Assembly: GCF_002929225.1 (NCBI RefSeq)
Contig: NZ_PISM01000014.1
Location: forward strand, 496,001-560,000
Length of the DNA: 64,000 nucleotides
From: Stutzerimonas kunmingensis
GTDB taxonomy: Bacteria; Pseudomonadota; Gammaproteobacteria; Pseudomonadales; Pseudomonadaceae
Direction of reading: 5' to 3'
The position numbers were made by a program, and so were the translations under genes. The notes under the pieces were generated by a model. That model had not been told where the DNA came from and made no database searches. It worked only from the letters and a program-made list of their open reading frames with translations. Positions 12,049-22,681 of the stretch are shown here, piece after piece; position 1 is the first letter of the stretch, and each line of letters starts with the position of its first letter.

Positions 12049-12102
12049 GGTCGTTCTCCAAGCGTTGATGTGGCCGAGCCAATTCATTGGCCCGGCAATG
12101 GG

Positions 12103-12960
<858 letters not shown>

Positions 12961-13038
12961 GGAAAATCCTCCGTCAAGGTTATGAGCCTGTCTTCGGAGG
13001 ACTTGAACGGCGCGAGAAAAGTTTCTGCGGGGCGATGA

Positions 13039-13060
13039 GAGGGCCCTGTACAGGGCCCTC
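13039..13060. repeat. 22-bp perfect palindrome
   Basis: GAGGGCCCTG-TA-CAGGGCCCTC is a perfect inverted repeat with no spacer. It lies seven bases beyond the stop codon of mexS and about 80 bases before the SDR start. As RNA it would give a nine-pair GC-rich stem with a GUAC loop, but no U tract follows closely on either strand. It is therefore either a stem that protects the mexS mRNA end or a DNA binding site upstream of the SDR gene. Confidence 0.6.
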
Positions 13061-13066
13061 GAAGCG

Positions 13067-14083
13067 TCAGGTCAGCGTCAGCACGACGCGGCCGCGGGGT
13101 ACGCCGCTTTCGTCATACTGGTGGGCTTCGACTGCCTGCTCGAACGGGAACTGGCGGTCGAGCTGCGGCCAGATCAGCCGGTCCACGGTGAGCTGGTTGA
13201 TATGCTCCAGCGCACGCTCTACGGCTTCACGGTTCTGCTCGATACCCAGCTCCGGCTGGCCGGTAAAGTCGCACAGGCAGTGGAGAAAGAACTTGAAGTT
13301 CTTCTTGAACGCCGCGCAGACCGGCAGCGCGGTTTCGTTGCCGCCGTTCATGCCGTACAGGATCAACTTTCCCAGCGGCGCCATGACATCGCCCAGCAGC
13401 TTCATCTGCGAACCGCCACAGGCGTCCAGGACAACCTCGACACCGCGGCCTTCGGTCACCTTCTGCAGGCGGCCGACCAAGTCTTCTTCCTCGGTGACGA
13501 TCACCGTCTCGGCACCCAGTTCACGCAGGTAGTCGCGGTCTTCGCTGGTGTCACAGGTGGCGACCACACGGCCGCCCAGCGCCCTGGCCAGCTGTACGGC
13601 AGCCGGGCCGGTGCAATGCGCGGCCTGGTTGATCAGCACATGCTGGCCGGGCTCCAGTTGCGCCAGCTCGACCAGCGCGAAGTAGCTGACCAGCATCGGC
13701 GTGTAGTGGATCGCTGCCTCGCCGGCCTCGAGCATGTCCGGGTAGTGCACCAGCGCCTGCTGCGGCAGCAGCGCATGCTCGGCATAGAGCGGGTACTGAT
13801 TGAGATCATGCGCGGGAAAGCCGGCCACCCGATCGCCGACGACAAAGCCCTCGACGCCCTCGCCCACAGCGAGCACCTCGCCGGCGACCTCGCTGCCGAG
13901 CCCCGCCGGCAAGCGCGCGTGGCGCGGCGCCAGATCCTGGCGCCAGAGCACGTCGTTCCAGCTGACACCGATGGCGCGCACGCCGATCAGCACTTCCCCC
14001 GGCCCTGCCACGGGCACGGGCCGTTCTTCGTAACGCAGAACTTCGGCCGGACCGAACTGGTGGAAACGGATGATGCGGGACAT
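13067..14083 (-). CDS. mexS: MexS-type oxidoreductase (MDR/quinone-oxidoreductase family)
   Basis: 338 residues, a medium-chain dehydrogenase without the structural zinc lobe. Divergent placement from mexT and family-wide pieces (IRFHQFGPAEVL, GVSWNDVLWRQ, ACAAFKKN..FFLHC..DFTG.PE) match MexS (PA2491) of P. aeruginosa. There, loss of MexS raises mexEF-oprN expression through MexT. The enzyme probably removes an electrophilic metabolite, but its substrate is not settled. The usual glycine-rich nucleotide loop is altered here to NQAAHCTGPAAVQLA. The start was set at ATG 14083, giving MSRIIRFHQFG. The longer open frame to 14167 has no family similarity. Confidence 0.85.
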   Translation of the reverse strand: MSRIIRFHQFGPAEVLRYEERPVPVAGPGEVLIGVRAIGVSWNDVLWRQDLAPRHARLPAGLGSEVAGEVLAVGEGVEGFVVGDRVAGFPAHDLNQYPLYAEHALLPQQALVHYPDMLEAGEAAIHYTPMLVSYFALVELAQLEPGQHVLINQAAHCTGPAAVQLARALGGRVVATCDTSEDRDYLRELGAETVIVTEEEDLVGRLQKVTEGRGVEVVLDACGGSQMKLLGDVMAPLGKLILYGMNGGNETALPVCAAFKKNFKFFLHCLCDFTGQPELGIEQNREAVERALEHINQLTVDRLIWPQLDRQFPFEQAVEAHQYDESGVPRGRVVLTLT

Positions 14084-14157
14084 CGCGACCCTCGTCTTAC
14101 TACTACTGTGCCTGTGGACTCTATCGTCAGTGCGGGCACAACTCCAGCGAGGCACCC

Positions 14158-14180
14158 GGATTCGCATCGATAGTCGCCAT
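14158..14180 (-). promoter_or_regulatory. Candidate MexT (nod-box-like) site before mexS
   Basis: On the minus strand the sequence reads ATGG-N5-ATCGAT-N4-ATCC, close to the published MexT pattern ATCA-N5-GTCGAT-N4-ATCA in both spacing and core. It lies 75 bases upstream of the mexS start in the mexS-mexT divergent region. The nine bases ATCGATGCG recur upstream of mexE (15442-15450). Confidence 0.45.
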
Positions 14181-14245
14181 GCGCCGAAATGATGGAGCGC
14201 TGTATGTATCGCGCGGTGGCACCACTTCGAAAGCGCGATTTGTCA

Positions 14246-14276
14246 TTGACCCGCTTGCCGCCCCGGCTACTAGAAT
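14246..14276 (+). promoter_or_regulatory. Putative sigma-70 promoter of mexT
   Basis: TTGACC (14246-14251) and TAGAAT (14271-14276) are 19 bases apart, slightly long. They lie about 60 bases upstream of the mexT start in a divergent region. Both boxes are near consensus. Confidence 0.4.
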
Positions 14277-14336
14277 GCTCGCCTCTCTCGCCGAGCCGCT
14301 CTACGCTGCATGGCTCAAGGACCGAAGTGACCAGGC

Positions 14337-15254
14337 ATGAACCGCAACGATCTTCGCCGCGTCGACCTCAACCTGCTGATCGTCTTCGAAACGCTGATGC
14401 ACGAGCGCAGCGTGACGCGCGCAGCGGAAAAGCTGTTCCTTGGCCAGCCGGCGATCAGCGCGGCGCTGGCTCGCCTGCGCACCCTGTTCGACGACCCGCT
14501 GTTCGTGCGCACCGGGCGCAGCATGGAGCCGACCGCTCGCGCCCAGGAGATCGCCCAGCTGCTTTCACCGGCGCTGGACTCGATCTCCACCGCCGTTAGC
14601 CGCGCCTCGACCTTCGACCCGGCAACCAGTACCCAGGTGTTTCGCATTGGCCTGACCGATGAAGTCGAGTTCGCCCTGCTCCCGCCGCTGCTGCGCCGCC
14701 TGCGCGCCGAGGCGCCTGGTGTGGTGCTGGTGGTGCGCCGCGCCAACTATCTGTTGATGCCCGGCCTGCTGGGCTCCGGCGAGATTTCCGTGGGTGTCTG
14801 CTACACCGAGGAACTGCCGGCCAATGCCAAACGCAAGGTGCTGCGCCGGCCCAAGCCGATGCTGCTGCGCGCCGACAGCATTCCCGGCCGGCTGAGCATG
14901 GAGGACTACTGCAGCCGTCCGCATGCGATGGTCTCCTTTGCCGGCGATCTCAACAGCTATATCGACGAGGAACTGGCGCTGCACGGCTGCCAGCGCAAGG
15001 TGGTGCTGGCGGTGCCGCAGTTCAATGGCCTGTCCAACCTGCTGGCCGGGACCGACATCGTTGCCACGGTGCCGGATTACGCCGCCGCCGCGCTGGTGGC
15101 CCATGGTGGCCTGCGCGCCGAGCCGCTGCCGTTCGAGACCAGCCAGGACTTCGAACTGTCGATGGCCTGGCGCGGCGCCCAGGACAACGACCCGGCCGAA
15201 CGCTGGCTGCGCTCGCGCATCCAGATGTTCGTCGGCGACCCGGACAGCCTGTAG
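14337..15254 (+). CDS. mexT: LysR-type activator MexT
   Basis: 305 residues. The N terminus MNRNDLRRVDLNLLIVFETL and the helix-turn-helix (SVTRAAEKLFLGQPAISAAL, about 22-41) belong to the MexT/NodD subgroup, and the C-terminal end AWRGAQDNDPAERWLRSRI matches MexT of P. aeruginosa. The protein activates mexEF-oprN and mexS. Two domains are visible: DNA binding (1-65) and a ligand-binding effector domain (about 95-300). The frame is intact. It lies divergent from mexS and 302 bases upstream of mexE on the same strand, the standard arrangement. Confidence 0.93.
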   Translation: MNRNDLRRVDLNLLIVFETLMHERSVTRAAEKLFLGQPAISAALARLRTLFDDPLFVRTGRSMEPTARAQEIAQLLSPALDSISTAVSRASTFDPATSTQVFRIGLTDEVEFALLPPLLRRLRAEAPGVVLVVRRANYLLMPGLLGSGEISVGVCYTEELPANAKRKVLRRPKPMLLRADSIPGRLSMEDYCSRPHAMVSFAGDLNSYIDEELALHGCQRKVVLAVPQFNGLSNLLAGTDIVATVPDYAAAALVAHGGLRAEPLPFETSQDFELSMAWRGAQDNDPAERWLRSRIQMFVGDPDSL

Positions 15255-15556
15255 GGTGGAAAACGGCGCAGCCTTTTCCACGCGTCTCCCGCCCCTGCGC
15301 GCCGTCACGCCTTTCTCGACGTCATTGCCGATTGCTAACGCAGCACCGGCTGCCAGCCGACGCAGCCGATCCATGCCGCGATTCGGTGAAAAACACCTGG
15401 CGGTCGTTTTCCTCCCCTACCGTTATTGCCTGCTGCTGATGATCGATGCGCAAACATCACCGCCAATGATATTCACCTTTGGCCCGTTCGATTTTTGCTG
15501 AACGGCTTGACCCCGCAGACTCCTGCCATCAACAAATCCGACTTGCGGAGTCAAGC
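15255..15556 (+). other. mexT-mexE intergenic regulatory region
   Basis: 302 bases with no supported gene. It is expected to carry the mexEF-oprN promoter and MexT binding sites. The one clear element is the dyad at 15437-15459. An open frame begins at 15479 in phase with mexE, but the extra 26 residues lack the lipoprotein leader and are unlikely to be translated. Confidence 0.6.
15437..15459 (+). promoter_or_regulatory. Candidate MexT operator before mexE
   Basis: TGATG-N13-CATCA is a perfect five-base dyad of LysR type about 100 bases before the mexE start. It encloses ATCGATGCG, the same nine bases found in the candidate MexT site upstream of mexS. The fit to the full nod-box spacing is poorer than at mexS. 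Confidence 0.4.
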
Positions 15557-16786
15557 ATGGAACGTCCGTTCAACGCCTTGCGTTTTCCCCTTATCGCCCT
15601 GACGGTTCTGATTACCGCCGCCTGTGGCAAGGCACCGGAGGCCACCCAGTCGGGCATGCCGCCACCCGCCGTCAGCGTCGCGGAAGTCATCGAACAGCAG
15701 GTTACCGAGTGGGATGAACTCACTGGCCGCCTGGAAGCGCCGGAGTCGGTGGAGATTCGCCCGCGGGTGTCGGGTTTCATCGACAAAGTGGCCTTCGAGG
15801 AAGGCGCTTTGGTGAAGAAGGGCGACCTCCTGTTCCAGATCGACCCGCGCCCGTTCCAGGCCGAGGTCAAGCGCCTGCAGGCACAGCTGCAACAAGCGCG
15901 CGCAACGCAGCAGCGCACCGTCGCCGAGGCCGAACGCGGTGAACGGTTGCGGCAGAAGAATGCCATCTCGGCAGAGCTCGCCGATGCCCGCGTCAGTGCT
16001 GCCAGCGAAGCTCGCTCGGCAACCGCCGCGATTCAGGCGCAACTGGACCGCGCTCAGCTCGACCTCTCCTTCACCCGCGTGACGGCGCCCATCGACGGCC
16101 GTGCCGGCCGCGCACTGATCACGGCCGGCAACCTGGTCAACGCCGGCGAGGCCCTGCTGACCACGCTGGTCTCCACCGACAAGGTCTACGCCTACTTCGA
16201 AGCGGACGAACGTCTGTACCTGAAGTACCGCGAGTTGGCGCGTCAGGGCGACCGCGGCGAGGCGACCCCGGTCTATCTCGGCCTCTCGGACGAGGACGGC
16301 CACCCGCATTTGGGCCACATGGACTTCATGGACAACCAGGTCGACCCGCGTACCGGCACCATTCGCGGCCGCGCGGTGTTCGACAACCGCGACCGCAGCT
16401 TCACCCCCGGTCTGTATGCGCGCCTCAAACTGGTTGGCAGCCCGACCTACGACGCCGTGCTGATCAAGGACGTGGCAGTGGGCACTGACCTGGGCAAGAA
16501 GTTCGTCCTGGTACTGGCCGAGGACGGCACCGTTGCCTACCGGCCGGTCGAGCTCGGGCCCAAGCTCGAAGGGCTGCGCATCGTGCGCGATGGCCTGGCC
16601 AAGGGCGAGCGCATCGTGGTCAACGGCCTGCAGCGCGTACGCCCAGGTAGCCCGGTGCAGCCCGAGTCGGTGCCGATGGCCGACGCCAAGACGCTGACCA
16701 CCCTGCGTCAGCAGAACCGCGCGATCAGCGAGGCGATGAAACCGCAGGTCGTCGAGCGCACACTCGCTCAGCGCCCAAGCAGCTGA
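15557..16786 (+). CDS. mexE: RND efflux periplasmic adaptor MexE
   Basis: 409 residues of the membrane fusion protein family, linking MexF to OprN. An N-terminal leader (FPLIALTVLITAACGK) ends in a weak lipobox, so it is probably an acylated periplasmic lipoprotein. Then follow the family start APEATQSGMPPPAVSVAEVIEQ, a lipoyl half-motif (FIDKVAFEEGALVKKGDLLFQIDPRPF, near 75-100), a coiled-coil hairpin (about 105-175), the second lipoyl half and the beta-barrel. The start is ATG 15557 because it yields the leader. mexF follows after 97 bases. The closest family member by sequence pattern and neighbours is P. aeruginosa MexE. Confidence 0.93.
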   Translation: MERPFNALRFPLIALTVLITAACGKAPEATQSGMPPPAVSVAEVIEQQVTEWDELTGRLEAPESVEIRPRVSGFIDKVAFEEGALVKKGDLLFQIDPRPFQAEVKRLQAQLQQARATQQRTVAEAERGERLRQKNAISAELADARVSAASEARSATAAIQAQLDRAQLDLSFTRVTAPIDGRAGRALITAGNLVNAGEALLTTLVSTDKVYAYFEADERLYLKYRELARQGDRGEATPVYLGLSDEDGHPHLGHMDFMDNQVDPRTGTIRGRAVFDNRDRSFTPGLYARLKLVGSPTYDAVLIKDVAVGTDLGKKFVLVLAEDGTVAYRPVELGPKLEGLRIVRDGLAKGERIVVNGLQRVRPGSPVQPESVPMADAKTLTTLRQQNRAISEAMKPQVVERTLAQRPSS

Positions 16787-16883
16787 GTACCTCCCGCAAC
16801 TGACCTGAACTCCGGCGCGCCTGCCGCGCCAATCCGATCGATCCGCCAGGGCGCCAGACGCGCGCCCTACCCCGGAGTGCGCC

Positions 16884-19800
16884 ATGAATTTCTCGCAATT
16901 CTTCATCAAACGGCCGATTTTCGCCGCCGTGCTGTCGCTGGTGATCCTCATCGGCGGGGCTATCTCGCTGTTCCAGCTGCCGATCAGCGAATACCCTGAA
17001 GTCGTCCCGCCCACGGTGGTGGTACGCGCCAACTTCCCCGGCGCCAACCCCAAGGTAATCGGCGAAACCGTCGCATCCCCGCTGGAGCAGGCCATCACCG
17101 GCGTCGAGGGCATGCTCTACATGTCCTCCCAGGCGACCGCCGACGGCCAGCTGACCCTAACCATTACCTTTGGACTGGGCACTGATCTCGACAACGCTCA
17201 AGTGCAAGTGCAGAACCGCGTCACGCGGACCATGCCGACCTTGCCCACCGAGGTGCAGCGCCTCGGCGTGACCGTGGACAAGGCCTCCCCGGACCTGACC
17301 ATGGTGGTGCACCTGACCTCGCCGGATCAGCGCTATGACATGCTCTACCTGTCCAACTACGCCGCACTCAACGTCAAGGACGAGCTGGCGCGGCTGGATG
17401 GCATTGGTGATGTGCAGCTGTTCGGCATGGGCGATTACTCCCTGCGCGTCTGGCTCGACCCGGAGAAGGTCGCCTCGCGCAACCTCACCGCATCGGACGT
17501 GGTCAACGCGATTCGCGAACAGAACCGCCAGGTCGCCGCAGGTTCTCTGGGCGCGCCGCCGGCACCGGGCGCGACAGACTTCCAGCTGTCGATCAACACC
17601 CAGGGTCGTCTGGTCACCGAAGAGGAATTCGAGAACATCATCATTCGCGCCAGCGAAGACGGCTCGATCACCCGCCTGCGGGACATCGCTCGTGTCGAAC
17701 TGGGCTCCAGCCAGTACGCAGTGCGTTCGCTGCTGAACAACCAGCCCTCGGTGGCGATTCCGGTATTCCAGCGCCCGGGGTCGAACGCCATCGAGATCTC
17801 CGACTCGGTGCGCGCACGCATGGCCGAGCTGAAACGCGACTTCCCGGAAGGCGTGGACTACGAGATCGTCTACGACCCGACCATCTTCGTGCGCGACTCC
17901 ATCGAGGCGGTGGTGCACACCCTGCTCGAGGCCATCGTGCTAGTGGTGCTGGTAGTGATCCTGTTCCTGCAGACCTGGCGCGCCTCGATCATTCCGCTGG
18001 CCGCCGTGCCGGTGTCGCTGATCGGCACCTTCGCGGTCATGCACCTGCTCGGTTTCTCGCTCAACGCGCTGTCGCTGTTCGGCCTGGTGCTGGCCATCGG
18101 CATCGTGGTGGACGACGCCATCGTCGTGGTGGAAAACGTCGAGCGCAACATCGGCCTCGGCAAGTCGCCGGAGGAAGCGACCCGTCAGGCCATGAAGGAA
18201 GTGACCGGGCCGATCATCGCCACGGCGCTGGTGCTGTGCGCGGTGTTCATCCCGACCGCATTCATTTCCGGCCTCACTGGGCAGTTCTACCAGCAATTCG
18301 CGCTGACTATCGCCATTTCTACGGTGATCTCGGCGTTCAACTCGCTGACCCTGTCCCCGGCGCTGGCCGCTGCGCTCCTCAGGTCGCACGACGCGCCAAA
18401 AGATGGCTTCTCGCGTCTGCTTGAACGGATTTTTGGCGGCTGGCTGTTCGCGCCGTTCAACCGCATGTTCGACCGCGCCAGCCACGGTTACGTCGGCCTG
18501 GTGCGGCGCATACTGCGCGGCAGCGGTATTGCGCTAGTGGTCTATGTCGGACTGGTCGGCCTCGGCTACATGGGCTTCGCCAGCACGCCGACCGGTTTCG
18601 TGCCCCCGCAGGACAAGCAGTACCTGGTCGCCTTCGCCCAGCTGCCGGACGCCGCCACGCTGGACCGCACCGAGGACGTGATCAAGCGCATGTCGGAAAT
18701 CGCCGGCAAGCACCCCGGCGTGGAAAACACCGAGGCCTTCTCGGGGCTGTCGATCAACGGCTTCACCAACAGCCCGAACAGCGGCATCGTCTCCACTCTG
18801 CTCAAGCCGTTCGATGAGCGCAAGGACCCGTCACTCTCGGCCAACGCCATCGCGGCGGACCTGAACGGCCAGTTCGCACAGATCCAGGATGCCTTTATCG
18901 CCATCTTCCCGCCGCCGCCCGTACAGGGCCTGGGCACCATCGGCGGCTTCCGCGTGCAGGTGCAGGACCGCGGCAACCTCGGCTACGAGGAGCTGTACAC
19001 CCAGGTGCAGAACGTCATCGCCAAGAGCGCCGACTATCCGGAGCTGGCCGGCCTGTTCACCAGCTATCAGGTCAACGTGCCGCAGGTGGATGCGGACATC
19101 GACCGCGAGAAGGCCAAGACCCACGGGGTGCCGATCGACGAGATCTTCGACACCATGCAGGTCTATCTCGGCTCGCTGTATGCCAACGACTTCAACCGCT
19201 TCGGCCGCACCTATCAGGTCAACGTCCAGGCCGACCAGAAGTTCCGCCTGGCACCGGAGCAGATCGGTCAGCTGAAGGTGCGCAACAACCGCGGCGAAAT
19301 GGTCCCGCTGTCGACCTTCGTCAACGTCACGGACAGCGCCGGCCCGGATCGGGTGATGCACTACAACGGCTTTCTCACCGCCGAGATCAACGGTGCCGCC
19401 GCACCGGGCTACAGCTCCGGTCAGGCCGAGGCAGCCATGGAGCGTCTGCTCAAGGCTGAGTTGCCAAATGGCATGAGCTACGAATGGACCGAGCTGACCT
19501 ACCAGCAGATCCTAGCCGGCAACACCGCAATCTTCGTCTTCCCGCTCTGCGTGCTGCTGGCCTTCCTGGTGCTGGCGGCGCAATACGAAAGCTGGAGCCT
19601 GCCGCTGGCGGTGATCCTGATCGTACCGATGACGCTGCTCTCTGCGATCACCGGGGTGATCCTGGCCGGTAGCGACAACAACGTGTTCACCCAGATCGGC
19701 CTGATCGTGCTGGTGGGGCTGGCCTGCAAGAACGCGATCCTCATCGTCGAGTTCGCCAAGGACAAGCAGGAAGAAGGCATGGACCGGCTGGCCGCGATCC

Positions 19801-20054
19801 TCGAAGCCTGCCGCCTGCGTCTGCGGCCGATCCTGATGACCAGCTTCGCCTTCATCATGGGCGTGGTGCCGCTTGTGCTTTCCAGCGGGGCCGGTGCCGA
19901 GATGCGTCATGCCATGGGCGTCGCGGTGTTCAGCGGCATGCTCGGCGTCACCTTCTTCGGCCTGCTGCTGACCCCGGTGTTCTATCTGGTGATTCGCGCC
20001 TTCGTCGAGAAGCGTGAAGCGCGCAAGGCAGTATTCAAGGAGGCCCGCGCATGA
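16884..20054 (+). CDS. mexF: RND efflux pump MexF
   Basis: 1056 residues of the HAE1-type RND family, a proton-driven inner-membrane trimer that exports drugs such as chloramphenicol, quinolones and trimethoprim in the P. aeruginosa system. Twelve membrane spans and two large periplasmic loops are seen. The proton-relay Asp pair is in GIVVDDAIVVVENVERN. The end of TM1 carries FQLPISEYPEVVPPTVVV, typical of MexF/MexB pumps. The gene starts MNFSQFFIKRPIF at 16884, and its stop overlaps the oprN start by four bases (ATGA), so the two are translationally coupled. I see no frameshift or lost motif. Confidence 0.95.
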   Translation: MNFSQFFIKRPIFAAVLSLVILIGGAISLFQLPISEYPEVVPPTVVVRANFPGANPKVIGETVASPLEQAITGVEGMLYMSSQATADGQLTLTITFGLGTDLDNAQVQVQNRVTRTMPTLPTEVQRLGVTVDKASPDLTMVVHLTSPDQRYDMLYLSNYAALNVKDELARLDGIGDVQLFGMGDYSLRVWLDPEKVASRNLTASDVVNAIREQNRQVAAGSLGAPPAPGATDFQLSINTQGRLVTEEEFENIIIRASEDGSITRLRDIARVELGSSQYAVRSLLNNQPSVAIPVFQRPGSNAIEISDSVRARMAELKRDFPEGVDYEIVYDPTIFVRDSIEAVVHTLLEAIVLVVLVVILFLQTWRASIIPLAAVPVSLIGTFAVMHLLGFSLNALSLFGLVLAIGIVVDDAIVVVENVERNIGLGKSPEEATRQAMKEVTGPIIATALVLCAVFIPTAFISGLTGQFYQQFALTIAISTVISAFNSLTLSPALAAALLRSHDAPKDGFSRLLERIFGGWLFAPFNRMFDRASHGYVGLVRRILRGSGIALVVYVGLVGLGYMGFASTPTGFVPPQDKQYLVAFAQLPDAATLDRTEDVIKRMSEIAGKHPGVENTEAFSGLSINGFTNSPNSGIVSTLLKPFDERKDPSLSANAIAADLNGQFAQIQDAFIAIFPPPPVQGLGTIGGFRVQVQDRGNLGYEELYTQVQNVIAKSADYPELAGLFTSYQVNVPQVDADIDREKAKTHGVPIDEIFDTMQVYLGSLYANDFNRFGRTYQVNVQADQKFRLAPEQIGQLKVRNNRGEMVPLSTFVNVTDSAGPDRVMHYNGFLTAEINGAAAPGYSSGQAEAAMERLLKAELPNGMSYEWTELTYQQILAGNTAIFVFPLCVLLAFLVLAAQYESWSLPLAVILIVPMTLLSAITGVILAGSDNNVFTQIGLIVLVGLACKNAILIVEFAKDKQEEGMDRLAAILEACRLRLRPILMTSFAFIMGVVPLVLSSGAGAEMRHAMGVAVFSGMLGVTFFGLLLTPVFYLVIRAFVEKREARKAVFKEARA

Positions 20055-21433
20055 AGTTCTTCACCCTTTCCCTGCTCGCTCTGACCATCGCCGGTTGCGC
20101 GGTCGGCCCGGATTACCGCGCGCCGCAACCGGAGCCGGCGCGCATCGAGCGGGCTGCCGCGGCCGGCTTCGACCGTGCGCGCTTCGAGGGCGCCTGGTGG
20201 CAGCAGTTCGAGGACCCCACCCTGGACCGCCTGGTGGCCCATGCGCTGGCGGAGAACCGCGAGCTACGTATCGCCTTCGCCCGCCTGGGCAACGCCCGGG
20301 CGATCCGCGACGACGCGGCCAATGACCGTTTCCCGACGCTCACGGCAGGCGCGGGTGCCGAAATCGGCAAGGCGCAGCAGCCGGGTTTTGGTGATCGCCG
20401 GGTTGACATCGAACGCTACGACCTGGGGCTGGACATGGCCTGGGAGCTGGACCTGTTTGGCCGCATCCAGCGCCGGCTGGAGGCCAGCGAGGCGCAGGCC
20501 GAGGCGGCCGAGGCCGACCTGCAGCAGTTGCAGGTCAGCCTGATCGCCGAGCTGGTCGATGCCTACGGCCAGCTGCGCGGCGCCCAGCTACGCGAGCGCA
20601 TCGCCCGCGCCAACCTGGACAACCAGCGCCGCTCGCGCGAGCTGACGGTACAGCTGCGCGACGGCGGCCTGGGCAGCGACCTCGACGTGCTGCGCGCCGA
20701 TGCGCGCCTGGCCGCGACCGAGGCGACGCTGCCGCAGTTGCAGGCCCAGCAGGCGCGTGCGCGCAATCGCATCGCCACGCTGCTTGGCCAGCGCGCCGAC
20801 GGGCTCAGTGTCGACCTCTCGCCACGCGAGCTGCCGGCGATTGCCAAGGCCTTGCCGATCGGCGATCCGGGCGAACTGTTGCGCCGCCGGCCGGACATCC
20901 GTGCCGCCGAACGGCAACTGGCGGCGGCGACCGCCAATGTCGGCGTGGCCACGGCGGACCTGTTTCCGCGGGTAAGCCTGTCCGGTTTTCTCGGTTTCAT
21001 CGCCGGGCGCGGCTCGCAGCTCGGTTCCAGCGCAGCCGAGGCGTGGAGCGTGGCTCCGGGCATCAGCTGGGCGGCGTTTGACCTGGGCAGCGTACGCGCC
21101 CGCCTGCGCGGCGCCGAGGCCGAGGCCGAGGGGGCTCTGGCGGCCTACGAGCAGCAGGTGCTGCTGGCACTGGAGGAGTCGCAGAATGCCTTCAGCGACT
21201 ACGGCCATGCGCAGCAGCGCCTGCTGGCACAGCTGCGCCAGTCCGAAGCCAGCCGTGCCGCAGCCGAGCAGGCGCGCATTCGCTATCGCGAGGGCAGCGA
21301 GGATTTTCTCGTGCTGCTCGACGCCGAGCGCGAGCGCCTGGCTGCCGAAGACGCCCAGGCGCAGGCGGAGGTCGAGGTCTACCGCGGCATCGTCGCGCTG
21401 TACAAGGCGCTGGGGGGCGGCTGGCAGAGCTGA
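20051..21433 (+). CDS. oprN: Outer-membrane efflux channel OprN
   Basis: 460 residues of the NodT/OprM family of outer-membrane factors. A signal peptide with lipobox (TIAGC, Cys at about 16) makes it a lipoprotein. The mature start AVGPDYRAPQ is family typical. Two repeated OEP halves, each with long coiled helices, build the trimeric beta-barrel and periplasmic tunnel. It completes the MexEF-OprN tripartite pump and is coupled to mexF by ATGA overlap. The Ala/Arg/Glu-rich helices are normal for the family. Confidence 0.92.
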   Translation: MKFFTLSLLALTIAGCAVGPDYRAPQPEPARIERAAAAGFDRARFEGAWWQQFEDPTLDRLVAHALAENRELRIAFARLGNARAIRDDAANDRFPTLTAGAGAEIGKAQQPGFGDRRVDIERYDLGLDMAWELDLFGRIQRRLEASEAQAEAAEADLQQLQVSLIAELVDAYGQLRGAQLRERIARANLDNQRRSRELTVQLRDGGLGSDLDVLRADARLAATEATLPQLQAQQARARNRIATLLGQRADGLSVDLSPRELPAIAKALPIGDPGELLRRRPDIRAAERQLAAATANVGVATADLFPRVSLSGFLGFIAGRGSQLGSSAAEAWSVAPGISWAAFDLGSVRARLRGAEAEAEGALAAYEQQVLLALEESQNAFSDYGHAQQRLLAQLRQSEASRAAAEQARIRYREGSEDFLVLLDAERERLAAEDAQAQAEVEVYRGIVALYKALGGGWQS

Positions 21434-22597
<1,164 letters not shown>

Positions 22598-22626
22598 CCG
22601 CCGAAAGCGACGCCGCATAAAACGCA

Positions 22627-22657
22627 AAAGCCCCGCCGATCCGGCAGGGCTTTTTTT
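22627..22657. terminator. Bidirectional terminator between dctP and opmB
   Basis: AGCCCCGCCG-ATC-CGGCAGGGCT forms a ten-pair stem with one mismatch, followed on the plus strand by TTTTTTT. On the minus strand the stem is followed by TTTTGCGTTTT. It thus serves both the rightward dctP-type gene and the leftward mux operon. Confidence 0.85.
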
Positions 22658-22681
22658 GGGGTGCTGGCTTCGCGGCCGCAA

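Noticed and set aside
15479..15556. Upstream start for mexE at 15479
   Set aside because: It would bury the lipoprotein leader behind 26 extra residues; ATG 15557 gives the expected leader.
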